Source: an uncultured Chitinophaga sp.
GTDB taxonomy: Bacteria > Bacteroidota > Bacteroidia > Chitinophagales > Chitinophagaceae
DNA length: 64,000 bases
Assembly (NCBI RefSeq): GCF_937898475.1
Contig: NZ_CALEJS010000016.1
Span: forward strand, 930,001-994,000
Direction: 5' to 3'
Both the position numbers and the translations under genes were made by a program. How positions within the stretch are numbered: the stretch's first letter is position 1; each line of letters begins with the position of its first letter. Shown here one piece after another: positions 27,701-36,351 of the stretch. Under the pieces are notes generated by a model. It was given only the letters and a program-made list of their open reading frames with translations, was not told the origin of the DNA and did not search any database.

Positions 27701-29854
27701 AAGCAGCAATGGACCGCCGGCGCAGATAATATCATTCGCCTTCACAAGGGAGCACCTGATTCTGCCAACCTGGAGCTTGCCTACCGCGAACAGTCTATCC
27801 GTCTCAGCACCGTGCCCGATACCAGCAGCCAGCTGCCCGCCCTGCAGGCAGATATCAAAGATTTTCAGCTGGCCACCATAACCGGCCTGCTGGCAGCAGA
27901 CACCATGCTGGCTACCGGCACATTGAATGGTAAAGCCATGGTCCGCAACCTGGATCAGTCGCCACTGATAGCCACTACGCTCCAGATAGACAGTCTTTCT
28001 TTCCGCAACACCGGCCTGGGGACGCTGACGGCAGACCTCCAAACACCGCAGCCGGATGCCTACCACATCAAAGCAGGGCTCACCGGAAACGGCAACGACC
28101 TCCAGGTGCAGGGCGTGTATGATACGGCCATCAATGCCACGGTGAATATTAACCGCTTCAATATGGCGGCTGCAGAGCCTTTTACCTTCGGCAATATGAC
28201 CCGTATGCACGGCTCCGCAGATGGCCGGTTCACCATCACCGGCACTACAGACAAACCAAAAGTGAGGGGTAACCTGCATTTCAGCGATGCCGGCGGTACC
28301 ATCACCTACGTGGGCGCTCCGCTTACGCTGCCTGATGAAACCATTGTGCTGGACGAGCGTGGCATTGTGTTCAATAACTTCGTTATTGCAGACAGCCTGC
28401 AGAATGAACTGGTAGTGAACGGCCGTGTAAATACCAACGATTTCACCAACTACCGCTTTAACCTGGATGTGAATGCAGAGAATTTCATGGTGCTGGGCAA
28501 ACAACAGAACCCGGACCAGCTGTACTACGGCCCGGCGTTCATAGACAGCCGCATAAGCCTGCGCGGCAATATGGATCTGCCACGTATAGACGCCTACGTG
28601 AAGCTGCGCGATAAATCCAACGTAACGGTAACCATCCCGCAGGATGAACCGGGCGTGGCCAACCGGGAAGGCATCATGGTGTTTGTAGACAAGGACGCAC
28701 CCGTGGATTCTGCCATGCTGGCCGCTCAGGATAGCACCCGCTACGAAAACCCCCGCCTCAAAGGCATGATGTTCAGCGGCAACGCAGAGATCACGCCGCA
28801 GTCTGTTATCAAGATCATCATCGACCAGCAGAACGGCGACTATGTAGAAGCAAAAGGCACCGCCAACCTTAACGCCACCCTGGACCCCAGCAGTAAAATG
28901 AGCCTTACCGGGCGCTATGAGATCCAGGAAGGTAAATACCAGATGTCGCTCTATGAAGTGATCAAACGTTCCTTTGCCATTGAAAAAGGCAGCTTCATCT
29001 CTTTCAATGGCGATGCCATGAACGCCGATCTGGACATCACCGCCAAGTATACCGTATATACTTCCGCATCCGGGCTGGTGGCTGATCAGCTCTCCGGCAA
29101 ATCAGAACTGGAACGCAACCAGTACAGGCAGCGCCTGCCTTTTGAGGTATACATGCAGATTAAGGGCGAGCTCATGAAACCGGAGATCACCTTCCGCCTC
29201 GATATGCCGGAGGCAGAACGTAATGCCTTCAGCGGTGCGGTATACAACCGGCTGAAGCAGATCAACCAGATCACGTCAGAGCTTAATAAACAGGTAATGG
29301 GCCTGCTGGTACTGAACTCCTTCATCCCGGACGATCCCTCCGCTGCCGGCGGCGAGGGCGTGGATGTTGGCCGTGAAGCCCGTAAAAGTGTGAGCAAGAT
29401 CCTTTCACAACAGCTCAATAACCTGGCAGGCAGCCTCATTAAAGGAGTAGACATCAACTTTGATCTGCAGCAGAATGAAGACTACTCCAGCGGCAGCGCA
29501 AGAGAAAGCACCACACTGAATGTGGGCGTATCCAAAAATCTTTTCAACGACCGTTTAACCGTAGCCGTTGGTTCCAACGTATATCTTGAAGGAGATAAGT
29601 CAGCCGGCAACAACACCGGTGCGCTGGTAGGCGATGTTTCTGTAGAATACAAGCTTACCCGTGATGGCCGCTACCGTGTAAGGGTATACCAGCGAAATGC
29701 AAATGAGACCATCGTGCAGGGCCAGGTAGTGGAAACCGGCGCTGCTTTTATGATAGTAATGGATTATGACCAGTTCCGCGAAATACTGGGTAAGGCTAAA
29801 AAGGAAACCAGGAAAGAAAGGCTCCGTAAAAAGAAAACTGATAAGAAATCTTAA
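24800..29854 (+). CDS. tamB: TamB-family translocation and assembly module protein
   Basis: The 1684-residue protein starts at GTG (24800). No ATG precedes the cytoplasmic tail and signal anchor (RWLVWIIVAILLLPVMAVLLL, residues about 15-37). Next come very long stretches of short beta segments with recurring Asp-Ser-Leu patterns, then the conserved DUF490 C-terminus (residues about 1240-1684: RGNMDLPRIDAYVKLRD, DLDITAKYTVYT, GVSKNLFNDRLTVAVGSNV). TamB bridges inner and outer membranes as a long beta-taco thought to carry lipids and assist outer-membrane assembly. Only 3 bases separate it from the barrel gene, which is its likely partner. Confidence 0.92.
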   Translation: MTEPASNGEKRRGRPWWRWLVWIIVAILLLPVMAVLLLQLTPVQDYLRRQGELYLQNKLHTRVKIGYLRARGWRYLELRNVAVSDTSNKALFYSGSLKVHYNLLALLNNEIRVNKLEWDSVLVNAYRHTHDSAFNFQFVIDAFVSPDATPDTLAQETGTTLQFHIRDVKLHQLRLSYLDGLEGMHTVLRLDSLEIDPDELLVNDGVYAFRGISLNGLTGFFRQFYRPKTTVAAAPPPPATDTTAAPFHLLLKQLRIRNSTFWYESEDIGISTAWNVGSFQLNNANIDQDSTRIQAQDIRLSRTRGILTMSAPKDTTPAPLPSTPNTWRVLTSQALLEKITLKYDNNTGPAPGGAGSDPDYNHLLIRDFNTRVGNINYRPDTVSALLHSLSMRDKSGFAVKRAHMYFTFTPQSLSLQDLLVETSRSILRKHIVVNVPSWETVADHLEQLQIRANIDSSRIALGEWLAFVPDSRNNPYMKPLWDKQLTVSAILKGPLSNLDVQHFYVRDNVGNTLQTQGKIFYAANTDSIKANLPSIMLQSGNSALRSWLPPGTMPDTPRLPEQMLITGSFTGGMADMRTELQLKSDIANAALTAHLVNITDSLRARYSLHIPSFQLHPGIMLYDTTMGWISGGLQAEGRGYDLNTMSASAAMQLNNATYNRYTYQDINAKANIAQGRFQLSGQSADTAITAVFDITGLLKDTTLQNLQADIKLERADLYATNWYADPFLLKGALTADFSSLSPSRLEGNAFFTGWQMVTGGNAFTLDTIALRAHYQDQQYLALTGPFGFINANGRVDYTKLGNTFSALINKPLQTPDSTVVDSLLPGQLLEWTASLRWPRSLQAMMPTLRMNNPLDIKGRLNSDSSLLVMNASLPRVSYDSIHVDSLLLDARIQDTSLKAIVSLASLRHPVAPLYHTALLANASAGKLTWDMNLDDVAGKPKYKVGGLVQFLPDSVIVFSLKPELLLNKQQWTAGADNIIRLHKGAPDSANLELAYREQSIRLSTVPDTSSQLPALQADIKDFQLATITGLLAADTMLATGTLNGKAMVRNLDQSPLIATTLQIDSLSFRNTGLGTLTADLQTPQPDAYHIKAGLTGNGNDLQVQGVYDTAINATVNINRFNMAAAEPFTFGNMTRMHGSADGRFTITGTTDKPKVRGNLHFSDAGGTITYVGAPLTLPDETIVLDERGIVFNNFVIADSLQNELVVNGRVNTNDFTNYRFNLDVNAENFMVLGKQQNPDQLYYGPAFIDSRISLRGNMDLPRIDAYVKLRDKSNVTVTIPQDEPGVANREGIMVFVDKDAPVDSAMLAAQDSTRYENPRLKGMMFSGNAEITPQSVIKIIIDQQNGDYVEAKGTANLNATLDPSSKMSLTGRYEIQEGKYQMSLYEVIKRSFAIEKGSFISFNGDAMNADLDITAKYTVYTSASGLVADQLSGKSELERNQYRQRLPFEVYMQIKGELMKPEITFRLDMPEAERNAFSGAVYNRLKQINQITSELNKQVMGLLVLNSFIPDDPSAAGGEGVDVGREARKSVSKILSQQLNNLAGSLIKGVDINFDLQQNEDYSSGSARESTTLNVGVSKNLFNDRLTVAVGSNVYLEGDKSAGNNTGALVGDVSVEYKLTRDGRYRVRVYQRNANETIVQGQVVETGAAFMIVMDYDQFREILGKAKKETRKERLRKKKTDKKS

Positions 29855-29857
29855 ATA

Positions 29858-32278
29858 TTGCGACAAACCAGTTTACATATCATCTCCCTCCTGGCAGGTT
29901 TATGTTTATGCGCCTGCAGCACTACCCGCACCGTGCCCGAAGGCGACCGCCTTTACACCGGCGCCGATGTGAAATGGGAGGGTAAAAAACCTAAAGACTA
30001 CGGCACCCTGAAAGCTGCCCTGGACGCCAGCGTACGGCCAAAGCCCAATCGCAGGTTTCTCGGTATGCCCATCCGCCTCTGGCTATATAACCTGGGCAAT
30101 GAGCCCAAAGGCAAAGGCCTTAATTACCTGTTCCGTAGAAAATGGGGAGAGCCGCCCGTACTGCTTAGCCAGGTGAAACGCGACTATACCTCGGAGGTGT
30201 TGCGCGAGTACCTGGTGGACAACGGTTACTTCCAGTCTGAAGTAAGTTCTGCCATCAAAAACAAAGGCCGGAAAAAAGCATCGGCTGCCTACACTGCTAC
30301 GCCCAACCTGCGTTACCTCATAGAACAGGTGGTCTATGAAACAGACAGCTCACAGCTGGGCAGAACCATCGCCGGCATCAAGCGCGACGAGAGCCTGATG
30401 TATATGGAACCCTATCGCCTGGATAGTATAAAAGCTGAACGCGAACGTATTCACCGCTACCTGAAAGACCGGGGTTACTATTATTTTACGGCAGACCATC
30501 TGCTGGCGGAAGTAGACAGTACCCACAACGGCAAGGTGCATATCTTCATTCGGGTAAAAGATGATATCAGCCCACTGGCACGTAAACCTTATTTCATCAG
30601 GAGGGTAACCCTGTATCCTACCTACTCACTGGATGCGGATTCTTCTTCCCGCATGGGAGAGGAGGTCACCTTGTACCGGAACTTCGGCGTGGTAGACCCC
30701 GAGAAGAAATTCCGCCCGCGCATATTCAGGCGCTCCGTATTCCTGCGGCCAGACAGCCTGTACCGCCTCAGCAATCATGACATTACATTGCAACGCCTGA
30801 TCAACCTGGGCGTGTTCAAGTTCGTAAAAGGTCAGTTCCGTCCTACGTTTGGCCGGGATACCCGGGATACCACCCGCTTCCGCCGCTCCCGTACTGATAC
30901 CGCGAGGATCGCCATGGCCGTAGATTCCAGCCGGCTGCCACTTGATTCCTCTACCGCCGCATCCCGCAGGCGTTTTTATACAGACACTACCGGGGTGGCA
31001 AAAGATACCGGCCAGCTGGACGCCAGCTTTTACCTGACGCCTTATCCGCAATACTCGCTGCAGGCAGAACTGCGGGGCACCTCCAAATCCAACGGTTTTG
31101 TAGGCTCTGAAGTGAAGGTTACACAACGCAACCGCAACTGGCAACGGGCGGCCAACCTCCTGGAAATATCCGCATCCGGCGGTATGGAATGGCAAACCGG
31201 CGGCAACCTGGCCAGCAATAATTCGTATAGCCTTAAAGGCGAGGTGGCGCTTACGCTGCCCAGGTTCCTGGTGCCTTTCCGTGCCTTTAACATCCGCACA
31301 CCATATGTGCCCCGTACCCGTATCAGTTTAAGCTATGAGCTTTTCAGCCGGCAGAACCTGTATAACCTGAATGCCTATACTGCGCAGTGGCAATACCTGT
31401 GGCGGCAAACACGTTACCTGGAACATGCATGGGCGCCGCTCTCCGTTACCTTTGTAAGGCCCAGCAGCACCACCCCTGCATACGACAGTATCCTGAAGGT
31501 GGATCCCGTACAGCGCCGCTCCATAGAAAAGCAGTTTATCCTGGGCGGATTCTATAACATCACCTACAACAACCAGGCGCCCAACCGGGTACACAGCGTG
31601 TATTTCAGCGGCGATGTAGACGTATCCGGCAACCTGGCAGGGCTGGTGATACCGAAGGGCGACAGCTCCAAAAACATTTTCGGCAGCCCCTTTGCCCAAT
31701 ACGTACGCCTGGGTGCAGACTTCCGGCACTACTGGCAATACAGCAGAGGTATGACCTGGGTAAACCGCCTGTTCTTTGGCTATGGCATTCCTTACGGCAA
31801 CTCCCGCACCCTGCCCTTTATCAAGCAATATTTTACCGGTGGCAGCAGCAGCCTTCGCGGATTCAGGGCCAGAACATTAGGCCCGGGTTCCTATCACGAT
31901 ACCACCAGCCGCTTCCTGGCTAACGAAGCCGGCGATGTGAAACTTGAATTTAACTCAGAGTTACGTGTGCACCTGGTGAGCATGATCAATGCCGCCGCTT
32001 TCATTGATGCGGGTAATATATGGCTGCAGAAAAGTGATACCAGCCGTCCCGGCGGACAATTCAGCTCTCATTTCCTGAAAGAGATTGCCGTGAATGCCGG
32101 CGTTGGTTTACGTATAGACGCTTCTATTGTTGTAGTGCGGCTGGATCTTGCCTTCCCGCTGCGAAAACCCTGGCTGCCTGAAAATGAAAGATGGGTCATT
32201 AAGGACATCCGCTTTGGTGATCCCGACTGGCGCAGGGAAAATCTTATATTAAACATTGCCATCGGATATCCCTTCTGA
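29858..32278 (+). CDS. BamA/TamA-superfamily outer-membrane lipoprotein (TamL-like)
   Basis: The start is TTG at 29858, 3 bases after the tamB stop. It gives a lipoprotein signal with Leu-Cys-Ala-Cys at about residues 17-20. POTRA-like repeats occupy roughly 30-330, followed by a 16-strand barrel. The barrel has the diagnostic GGSSSLRGFRARTLGPGSY loop (Arg-Gly-Phe of the BamA L6 loop) and ends in an aromatic strand (LILNIAIGYPF). In Bacteroidota such lipidated TamA homologues next to TamB are called TamL, and this gene pair fits that system exactly. An unusual Pro/Arg/Thr-rich insert lies near residues 325-380. Confidence 0.9.
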   Translation: MRQTSLHIISLLAGLCLCACSTTRTVPEGDRLYTGADVKWEGKKPKDYGTLKAALDASVRPKPNRRFLGMPIRLWLYNLGNEPKGKGLNYLFRRKWGEPPVLLSQVKRDYTSEVLREYLVDNGYFQSEVSSAIKNKGRKKASAAYTATPNLRYLIEQVVYETDSSQLGRTIAGIKRDESLMYMEPYRLDSIKAERERIHRYLKDRGYYYFTADHLLAEVDSTHNGKVHIFIRVKDDISPLARKPYFIRRVTLYPTYSLDADSSSRMGEEVTLYRNFGVVDPEKKFRPRIFRRSVFLRPDSLYRLSNHDITLQRLINLGVFKFVKGQFRPTFGRDTRDTTRFRRSRTDTARIAMAVDSSRLPLDSSTAASRRRFYTDTTGVAKDTGQLDASFYLTPYPQYSLQAELRGTSKSNGFVGSEVKVTQRNRNWQRAANLLEISASGGMEWQTGGNLASNNSYSLKGEVALTLPRFLVPFRAFNIRTPYVPRTRISLSYELFSRQNLYNLNAYTAQWQYLWRQTRYLEHAWAPLSVTFVRPSSTTPAYDSILKVDPVQRRSIEKQFILGGFYNITYNNQAPNRVHSVYFSGDVDVSGNLAGLVIPKGDSSKNIFGSPFAQYVRLGADFRHYWQYSRGMTWVNRLFFGYGIPYGNSRTLPFIKQYFTGGSSSLRGFRARTLGPGSYHDTTSRFLANEAGDVKLEFNSELRVHLVSMINAAAFIDAGNIWLQKSDTSRPGGQFSSHFLKEIAVNAGVGLRIDASIVVVRLDLAFPLRKPWLPENERWVIKDIRFGDPDWRRENLILNIAIGYPF

Positions 32279-32308
32279 TTTATGAGCAACAAACATATTA
32301 AAAAGGAG

Positions 32309-32316
32309 TATATTTG
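32309..32316 (+). promoter_or_regulatory. -7 element upstream of the RlpA-like gene
   Basis: TATATTTG is an exact TAnnTTTG match 17 bases before the ATG at 32333 and just after the tamL stop, so this gene may have its own promoter. Confidence 0.45.
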
Positions 32317-32332
32317 TGTAACAACCTGATGC

Positions 32333-32707
32333 ATGCCTCCTGTTAAGCACATTCTGTACATACCGCTGTTGGCAGCCTGCCTCTTAAGCTTAAATGCCTG
32401 TTCCCGTAAAATAACTGAAAGCGGGAAAGCTTCTTACTATGCCGACAAATTTGAAGGCCGCCGTACGGCCAGTGGCGAAACCTTTCATCAGAACGCCATG
32501 ACTGCCGCACACCGCACCCTTCCTTTTGGCACAAAAGTAAAAGTGATCAACCTTGCCAACGGCCGCTCAGTAAAAGTACGCATAAACGACCGCGGACCTT
32601 TTGCGCAAGGCCGTATCATTGACCTTTCCAAAAAGGCCGCCCGTAAACTGGGCATTATCAGTACAGGCGTTGCGCCCGTAGAGATCCAGTATAAAAAGAA
32701 AAAGTAG
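32333..32707 (+). CDS. RlpA-like double-psi beta-barrel lipoprotein
   Basis: The 124-residue protein has a lipoprotein signal ending Leu-Asn-Ala-Cys (about residue 23). The whole mature part is one RlpA/DPBB domain: GKASYYADKFEGRRTASGE, AAHRTLPFGTKVKVIN and VRINDRGPFAQGRIIDLSKKAA. These hold the conserved Asp residues of RlpA, some of which cleave glycan strands lacking stem peptides. The SPOR domain of longer RlpA proteins is absent, so septal targeting is not expected. It is 55 bases after tamL. Confidence 0.88.
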   Translation: MPPVKHILYIPLLAACLLSLNACSRKITESGKASYYADKFEGRRTASGETFHQNAMTAAHRTLPFGTKVKVINLANGRSVKVRINDRGPFAQGRIIDLSKKAARKLGIISTGVAPVEIQYKKKK

Positions 32708-32738
32708 TCCATGGCCGATGGCCCCATCAACCATGGAC
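32707..32738. terminator. hairpin between convergent genes
   Basis: GTCCATGG (32707-32714) and CCATGGAC (32731-32738) are perfect inverted repeats with an inner GATGG/CCATC pair. It lies between two convergent stops. There is no T-run, so termination is plausible but unproven. Confidence 0.45.
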
Positions 32739-32747
32739 CATCCTCAT

Positions 32748-33299
32748 CTACGCATGCACGCCCTCGGCTATCTCTTCCACCATTTTCTTACAGAAGGCCG
32801 GCAGATCATTAGGATTACGGCTGGTTACTAATCCGTTGTCTACCACCACTTCTTTATCTACCCACTGAGCGCCTGCATTGGTAAGATCTGTCTTCAGACT
32901 GGGATAAGATGTTACCTGTCTGCCTGTGAGTTCACCGGTTTCGATCAGGGTCCAGGGACCATGACAGATAGCGGCAATAGGTTTACTGTCATCAAAAAAT
33001 CCGCCTACAAAAGCTACCGCGTCAGGGTTCATCCGTAACTGATCCGGGTTCAGTACGCCGCCCGGCAATACCAGCGCGTCATAATCTTTTGAATTAGCCT
33101 GGTCAATGGTTTTATCCACAGGGTATTCTCCGCCCCAGTCCTTTTCATTCCAGGCGCGTACTTTCCCATCATGCAGGGATATTACTTCTACCTGTGCAGC
33201 GGCTTCTTTCAGGGCTTCCAGCGGTTTGGTGAATTCTGATTCCTCAAACCCGTCTGCTACCAGGATAGCCACTTTCTTGTTGCTGAGTTGTTTTTCCAT
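32748..33299 (-). CDS. PfpI/DJ-1-family protein (type 1 glutamine amidotransferase-like)
   Basis: The 183-residue protein has the DJ-1/PfpI fold. It begins KKVAILVADGFEESEF with the conserved Glu, has DALVLPGGVLNPDQLR, and then the nucleophile Cys in AAICHGPWTLIETG. The following SYPSLKTDLTNAGAQWVDKEVVVDNGLVTSRNPNDLPAF is the PfpI-specific ending. Members act as glyoxalase III/deglycases or stress-protein peptidases. It is 39 bases downstream of the Rieske flavoprotein gene and probably co-transcribed, so an oxidative or carbonyl stress role is reasonable. Confidence 0.9.
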   Translation of the reverse strand: MEKQLSNKKVAILVADGFEESEFTKPLEALKEAAAQVEVISLHDGKVRAWNEKDWGGEYPVDKTIDQANSKDYDALVLPGGVLNPDQLRMNPDAVAFVGGFFDDSKPIAAICHGPWTLIETGELTGRQVTSYPSLKTDLTNAGAQWVDKEVVVDNGLVTSRNPNDLPAFCKKMVEEIAEGVHA

Positions 33300-33338
33300 A
33301 ATACTGCTTGTTTTATGCTGCTTGTTATAAAATAGGAT

Positions 33339-34949
33339 TTACCTGAGTTGCCCCAGGGATGCTTTCTCGCGGTAATAAAAAAGATCTTTGTTAGCCGGCC
33401 CGTTGATCACCTTCCCTTTATAGGTGAAACGGCTGCCATGACAGGGGCAGTCCCAGCTTTTTTCATCATTGTTCCATTTTACAATGCAATGCAGGTGGGT
33501 GCACACGGCGGATATGATATGCAGGTCATCATCTTCATCACGATACACGCCATACTTGTTGTTGCCCAGCTCTACTATCTTACCTTCTCCCTGTTGAATG
33601 GAAGATATTTCCACCACATCTGCATCGTAAGGATATTCTTTCATGTACCGCAGCAGGCCGCCTACAAATTCTTTCAGCCAGGTTTTACCCGAACGGAAAA
33701 ATTTCATTCGTTGCGGATCATAGATCTTTTTCCACTTATTCACATTTCCCAGTATCAGATCCGGTATCAGCAAGGCCGCAACAGTAGCATGCGTCATACC
33801 GTTGCCCGAATCTCCTGTAACGATGAAAACATTATCCTCATCTCCGGGATTACGCCCTATATAGGCCAGTGAATCCATAGGCTCCATCACCTGGCCAGAC
33901 CAGCGGTAGATCACCTCTGTTATACCAAAATGTTCCCTGGCCCAGCATTCCAGCTGACGGTAACGTTCCTCGTCTGTTGTCTTTTCTGAAAAGGCCAGGC
34001 CCGTGGCATGATCTTCCCCGCCGCAGATCAGCAGGTCATGCGTTTCATTGTATGCCTGTAAACGGCAATAATGATAGGGTGGGATGGAAGAGTTGACCCG
34101 TGTATCGCCCGTGTCCCACCAGAGCGCATGCGGCTTGCTGTCTTTCTTTATCAGGCCGCCTATTACGTAGGTGCGGTATGCAAACTGCTTAAAATGCATA
34201 GCGTACTTATCGTTCACCGGTGTGTTGGTGGCCACTACTACGTACTGCGCATCTACGCGGTAACCCTGGTCTGTTACAATACCGCTGTGATCAATTTCCG
34301 TTGCCCTGGTGGAGGTAAATATCCTGCCGCCGGCGCTGATGATGGCTTCGCAGAGCCCGTGCAGGTATTTTAACGGATGAAACTGGCCTTGCCGGGCAAA
34401 CACCAGGCCCGGACCTTTAGCCAGTCCGGGAATGTTGTCTGTCAGCGCCACATCCAGTCCGGCTTCCCTGGCGGCATGATATTCTTTTATTAAGGATCCT
34501 TCCTCATCAGAAGGATGTAAGAACAGGTAGCCGGGCAGTCTTTCAAAATCACAATCAATATTTTCCTGCTGTACGGTCTGCTCTATAAAGTCTATGGCTG
34601 CCTGGTGGCTTTCTGCAGCGCTGCGGACGCCTTCTTTTCCAAAAATGCGTTCCAGCTCATAATAGCGGTCGTCCAGTGCACTGGCCAGGTGTGCAGTGGT
34701 GCGGCCAGATTCGCCGCTGCCAATGGCACCGTCTTCTACCAGTACCACCTGTTTACCCAGTTTGGTTAGCCGGTAAGCAATACTTACACCCGCCATACCG
34801 CCGCCAACGATCACTACATCTGTTTTCAGATGCTCCTGCAGGGGCACATACTCCAGAACAGGAAAAGTATCTGTCCAGGAACTGTTGTGCACGCCGGAAG
34901 TAAGACTGCTTTGAATGCCTTTTTGTTCATGCTGTTGCGCTTGCTCCAT
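33339..34949 (-). CDS. FAD-dependent oxidoreductase fused to a C-terminal Rieske [2Fe-2S] domain
   Basis: I choose the ATG at 34949 over an in-frame GTG 21 bases earlier, giving 536 residues. The N-terminal DAO domain has the dinucleotide loop VVIVGGGMAGVSIAYRL and the GESGRTTAHLAS segment, and a late VTGDSGNGMTHATVAA. The last 90 residues are a Rieske domain with both ligand boxes: CTHLHC and CPCHGSRF, that is Cys-x-His and Cys-x-x-His. The fused DAO-Rieske family is common in soil bacteria. The substrate is unknown, perhaps an amine. It is the first gene of a unit with the PfpI gene. Confidence 0.88.
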   Translation of the reverse strand: MEQAQQHEQKGIQSSLTSGVHNSSWTDTFPVLEYVPLQEHLKTDVVIVGGGMAGVSIAYRLTKLGKQVVLVEDGAIGSGESGRTTAHLASALDDRYYELERIFGKEGVRSAAESHQAAIDFIEQTVQQENIDCDFERLPGYLFLHPSDEEGSLIKEYHAAREAGLDVALTDNIPGLAKGPGLVFARQGQFHPLKYLHGLCEAIISAGGRIFTSTRATEIDHSGIVTDQGYRVDAQYVVVATNTPVNDKYAMHFKQFAYRTYVIGGLIKKDSKPHALWWDTGDTRVNSSIPPYHYCRLQAYNETHDLLICGGEDHATGLAFSEKTTDEERYRQLECWAREHFGITEVIYRWSGQVMEPMDSLAYIGRNPGDEDNVFIVTGDSGNGMTHATVAALLIPDLILGNVNKWKKIYDPQRMKFFRSGKTWLKEFVGGLLRYMKEYPYDADVVEISSIQQGEGKIVELGNNKYGVYRDEDDDLHIISAVCTHLHCIVKWNNDEKSWDCPCHGSRFTYKGKVINGPANKDLFYYREKASLGQLR

Positions 34950-35149
34950 AATCACTCCGTTTAAGGTCACAGCTTATTAATAACAAAAACAATTCCCGTT
35001 CATCGCATCCGTAAAAGCGCGCCAACAAAACCCTTATATAGAAAGCATTCAGGCGGCAAACAACTGGGCATTTTTTTACTCAATCCGTGGTAATCCGGTA
35101 GCTGTTCATGCATGTTTACATTACCGGTATTTTAACTAACTTAAAGTTT

Positions 35150-35227
35150 GAAGGTTTGAAGGTTTAAGCGCTAGAAAGTTTGTAGAACACCCGGCACCAC
35201 AGCACACGTTCAAACTTTCAAACCTTG
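35150..35227. repeat. imperfect inverted repeat of the TTTGAAGGTTTGA family
   Basis: The arms 35150-35170 and 35207-35227 match as reverse complements at about 18 of 21 positions. The left arm also contains a short direct repeat of GAAGGTTT. The element resembles the perfect 16-base palindrome at 10078-10136. It lies between the divergent Rieske flavoprotein and corA genes, where a terminator is not expected, which favours a dispersed repeat. Confidence 0.6.
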
Positions 35228-35256
35228 AAATGCTCAAACAATTTTGACTAACTGTT

Positions 35257-36351
35257 ATGGCCAAACGTATTTTACCGATCCGGGATGTGCTGAATCCTTT
35301 CAGGGAAAAGAAGCAGCGCATCATGAACTATAACCCCGTAACGGGTAGTGCTTCCCGGAAACCCCCGGCGGAAGTGAAGATCACTGTATTTGATTATAGC
35401 GCCAGCGGGTTCGAAGAAGTAGTAGCAGACAAAATGGAAGACGTATTCAGATACCTGGATACACCTGGTGTAAGCTGGATCAATATAGATGGCATCCGTA
35501 AAGAAGAAGTACATGCCATCTGTGTACGTTATGGCATTCATTACCTGATAGAAGAAGACATCCTGAATGTAGGCCAGCGTGCAAAAATGGACGAGATGGG
35601 CGAGGCGGTCTTTGGCGTATTGCCCATGATCTATTTTAATGCGCATGCCTGTACCATAGAACAGGAGCAGGTTAGTATAGTGCTCGGAAAAAATTTCGTG
35701 ATCTCCTTCCAGGAAGATCCCAGCAGGGATCTATTTGATCCTGTAAGGGATAAACTGCGTATGAACGGTTCCCGCTTGCGGTTAGCAGGAGCGGATTATT
35801 TATGTTATGCCCTGCTGGATGTGATTGTAGACAGCTATTATATTGTGCTGGACAAACTGGGCGAACGTATAGAACTGATGGAAGACGTGGTACAGCATCA
35901 ACCCAATACCCGCGCGCTGGCCCGTATCAACCAGTTGCGCCGCGAGCTGCTGCTGTTCAGAAGAGCCATAATGCCCGTACGTGAACTGATGAACGGCTTT
36001 CTCAAAACAGAAAGCCCTTTGATAGACGAGCGCACTTTCAAATACTACAAGGATGTATATGACCACATTATACACGCCAACGATCTTACCGATAACTACC
36101 GCGATATGGTGCTGAACCTGCAGGAACATTATCACACGCAGTTAAACCTTAAAATGAATGAGGTGATGAAAGTACTGGCGGTGGTAACTACTTTAATGGC
36201 GCCACTCACCGTGATTGCAGGTATCTACGGAATGAACTTCGATAACATGCCTGAGCTGCACTCGCCCAACGGCTACTTTTTTACCATAGGAGTGATGGTA
36301 GTTATCCTGATCGTCATGATCATTGTATTCAGGAAAAGAGGATGGTTCTAG
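35257..36351 (+). CDS. corA: CorA-family magnesium/cobalt transporter
   Basis: The 364-residue protein has the long cytoplasmic N-terminal domain (VSWINIDGIRKEEVHAIC), the stalk helix (RINQLRRELLLFRRAIMP) and two C-terminal membrane helices. The signature YGMNF lies in AGIYGMNFDNMPEL between them, and the C-terminus is short and basic (FRKRGWF). It forms a pentameric Mg2+ channel in the inner membrane. Its end overlaps the convergent lipoprotein gene by 4 bases. A dispersed palindrome lies upstream. Confidence 0.95.
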   Translation: MAKRILPIRDVLNPFREKKQRIMNYNPVTGSASRKPPAEVKITVFDYSASGFEEVVADKMEDVFRYLDTPGVSWINIDGIRKEEVHAICVRYGIHYLIEEDILNVGQRAKMDEMGEAVFGVLPMIYFNAHACTIEQEQVSIVLGKNFVISFQEDPSRDLFDPVRDKLRMNGSRLRLAGADYLCYALLDVIVDSYYIVLDKLGERIELMEDVVQHQPNTRALARINQLRRELLLFRRAIMPVRELMNGFLKTESPLIDERTFKYYKDVYDHIIHANDLTDNYRDMVLNLQEHYHTQLNLKMNEVMKVLAVVTTLMAPLTVIAGIYGMNFDNMPELHSPNGYFFTIGVMVVILIVMIIVFRKRGWF

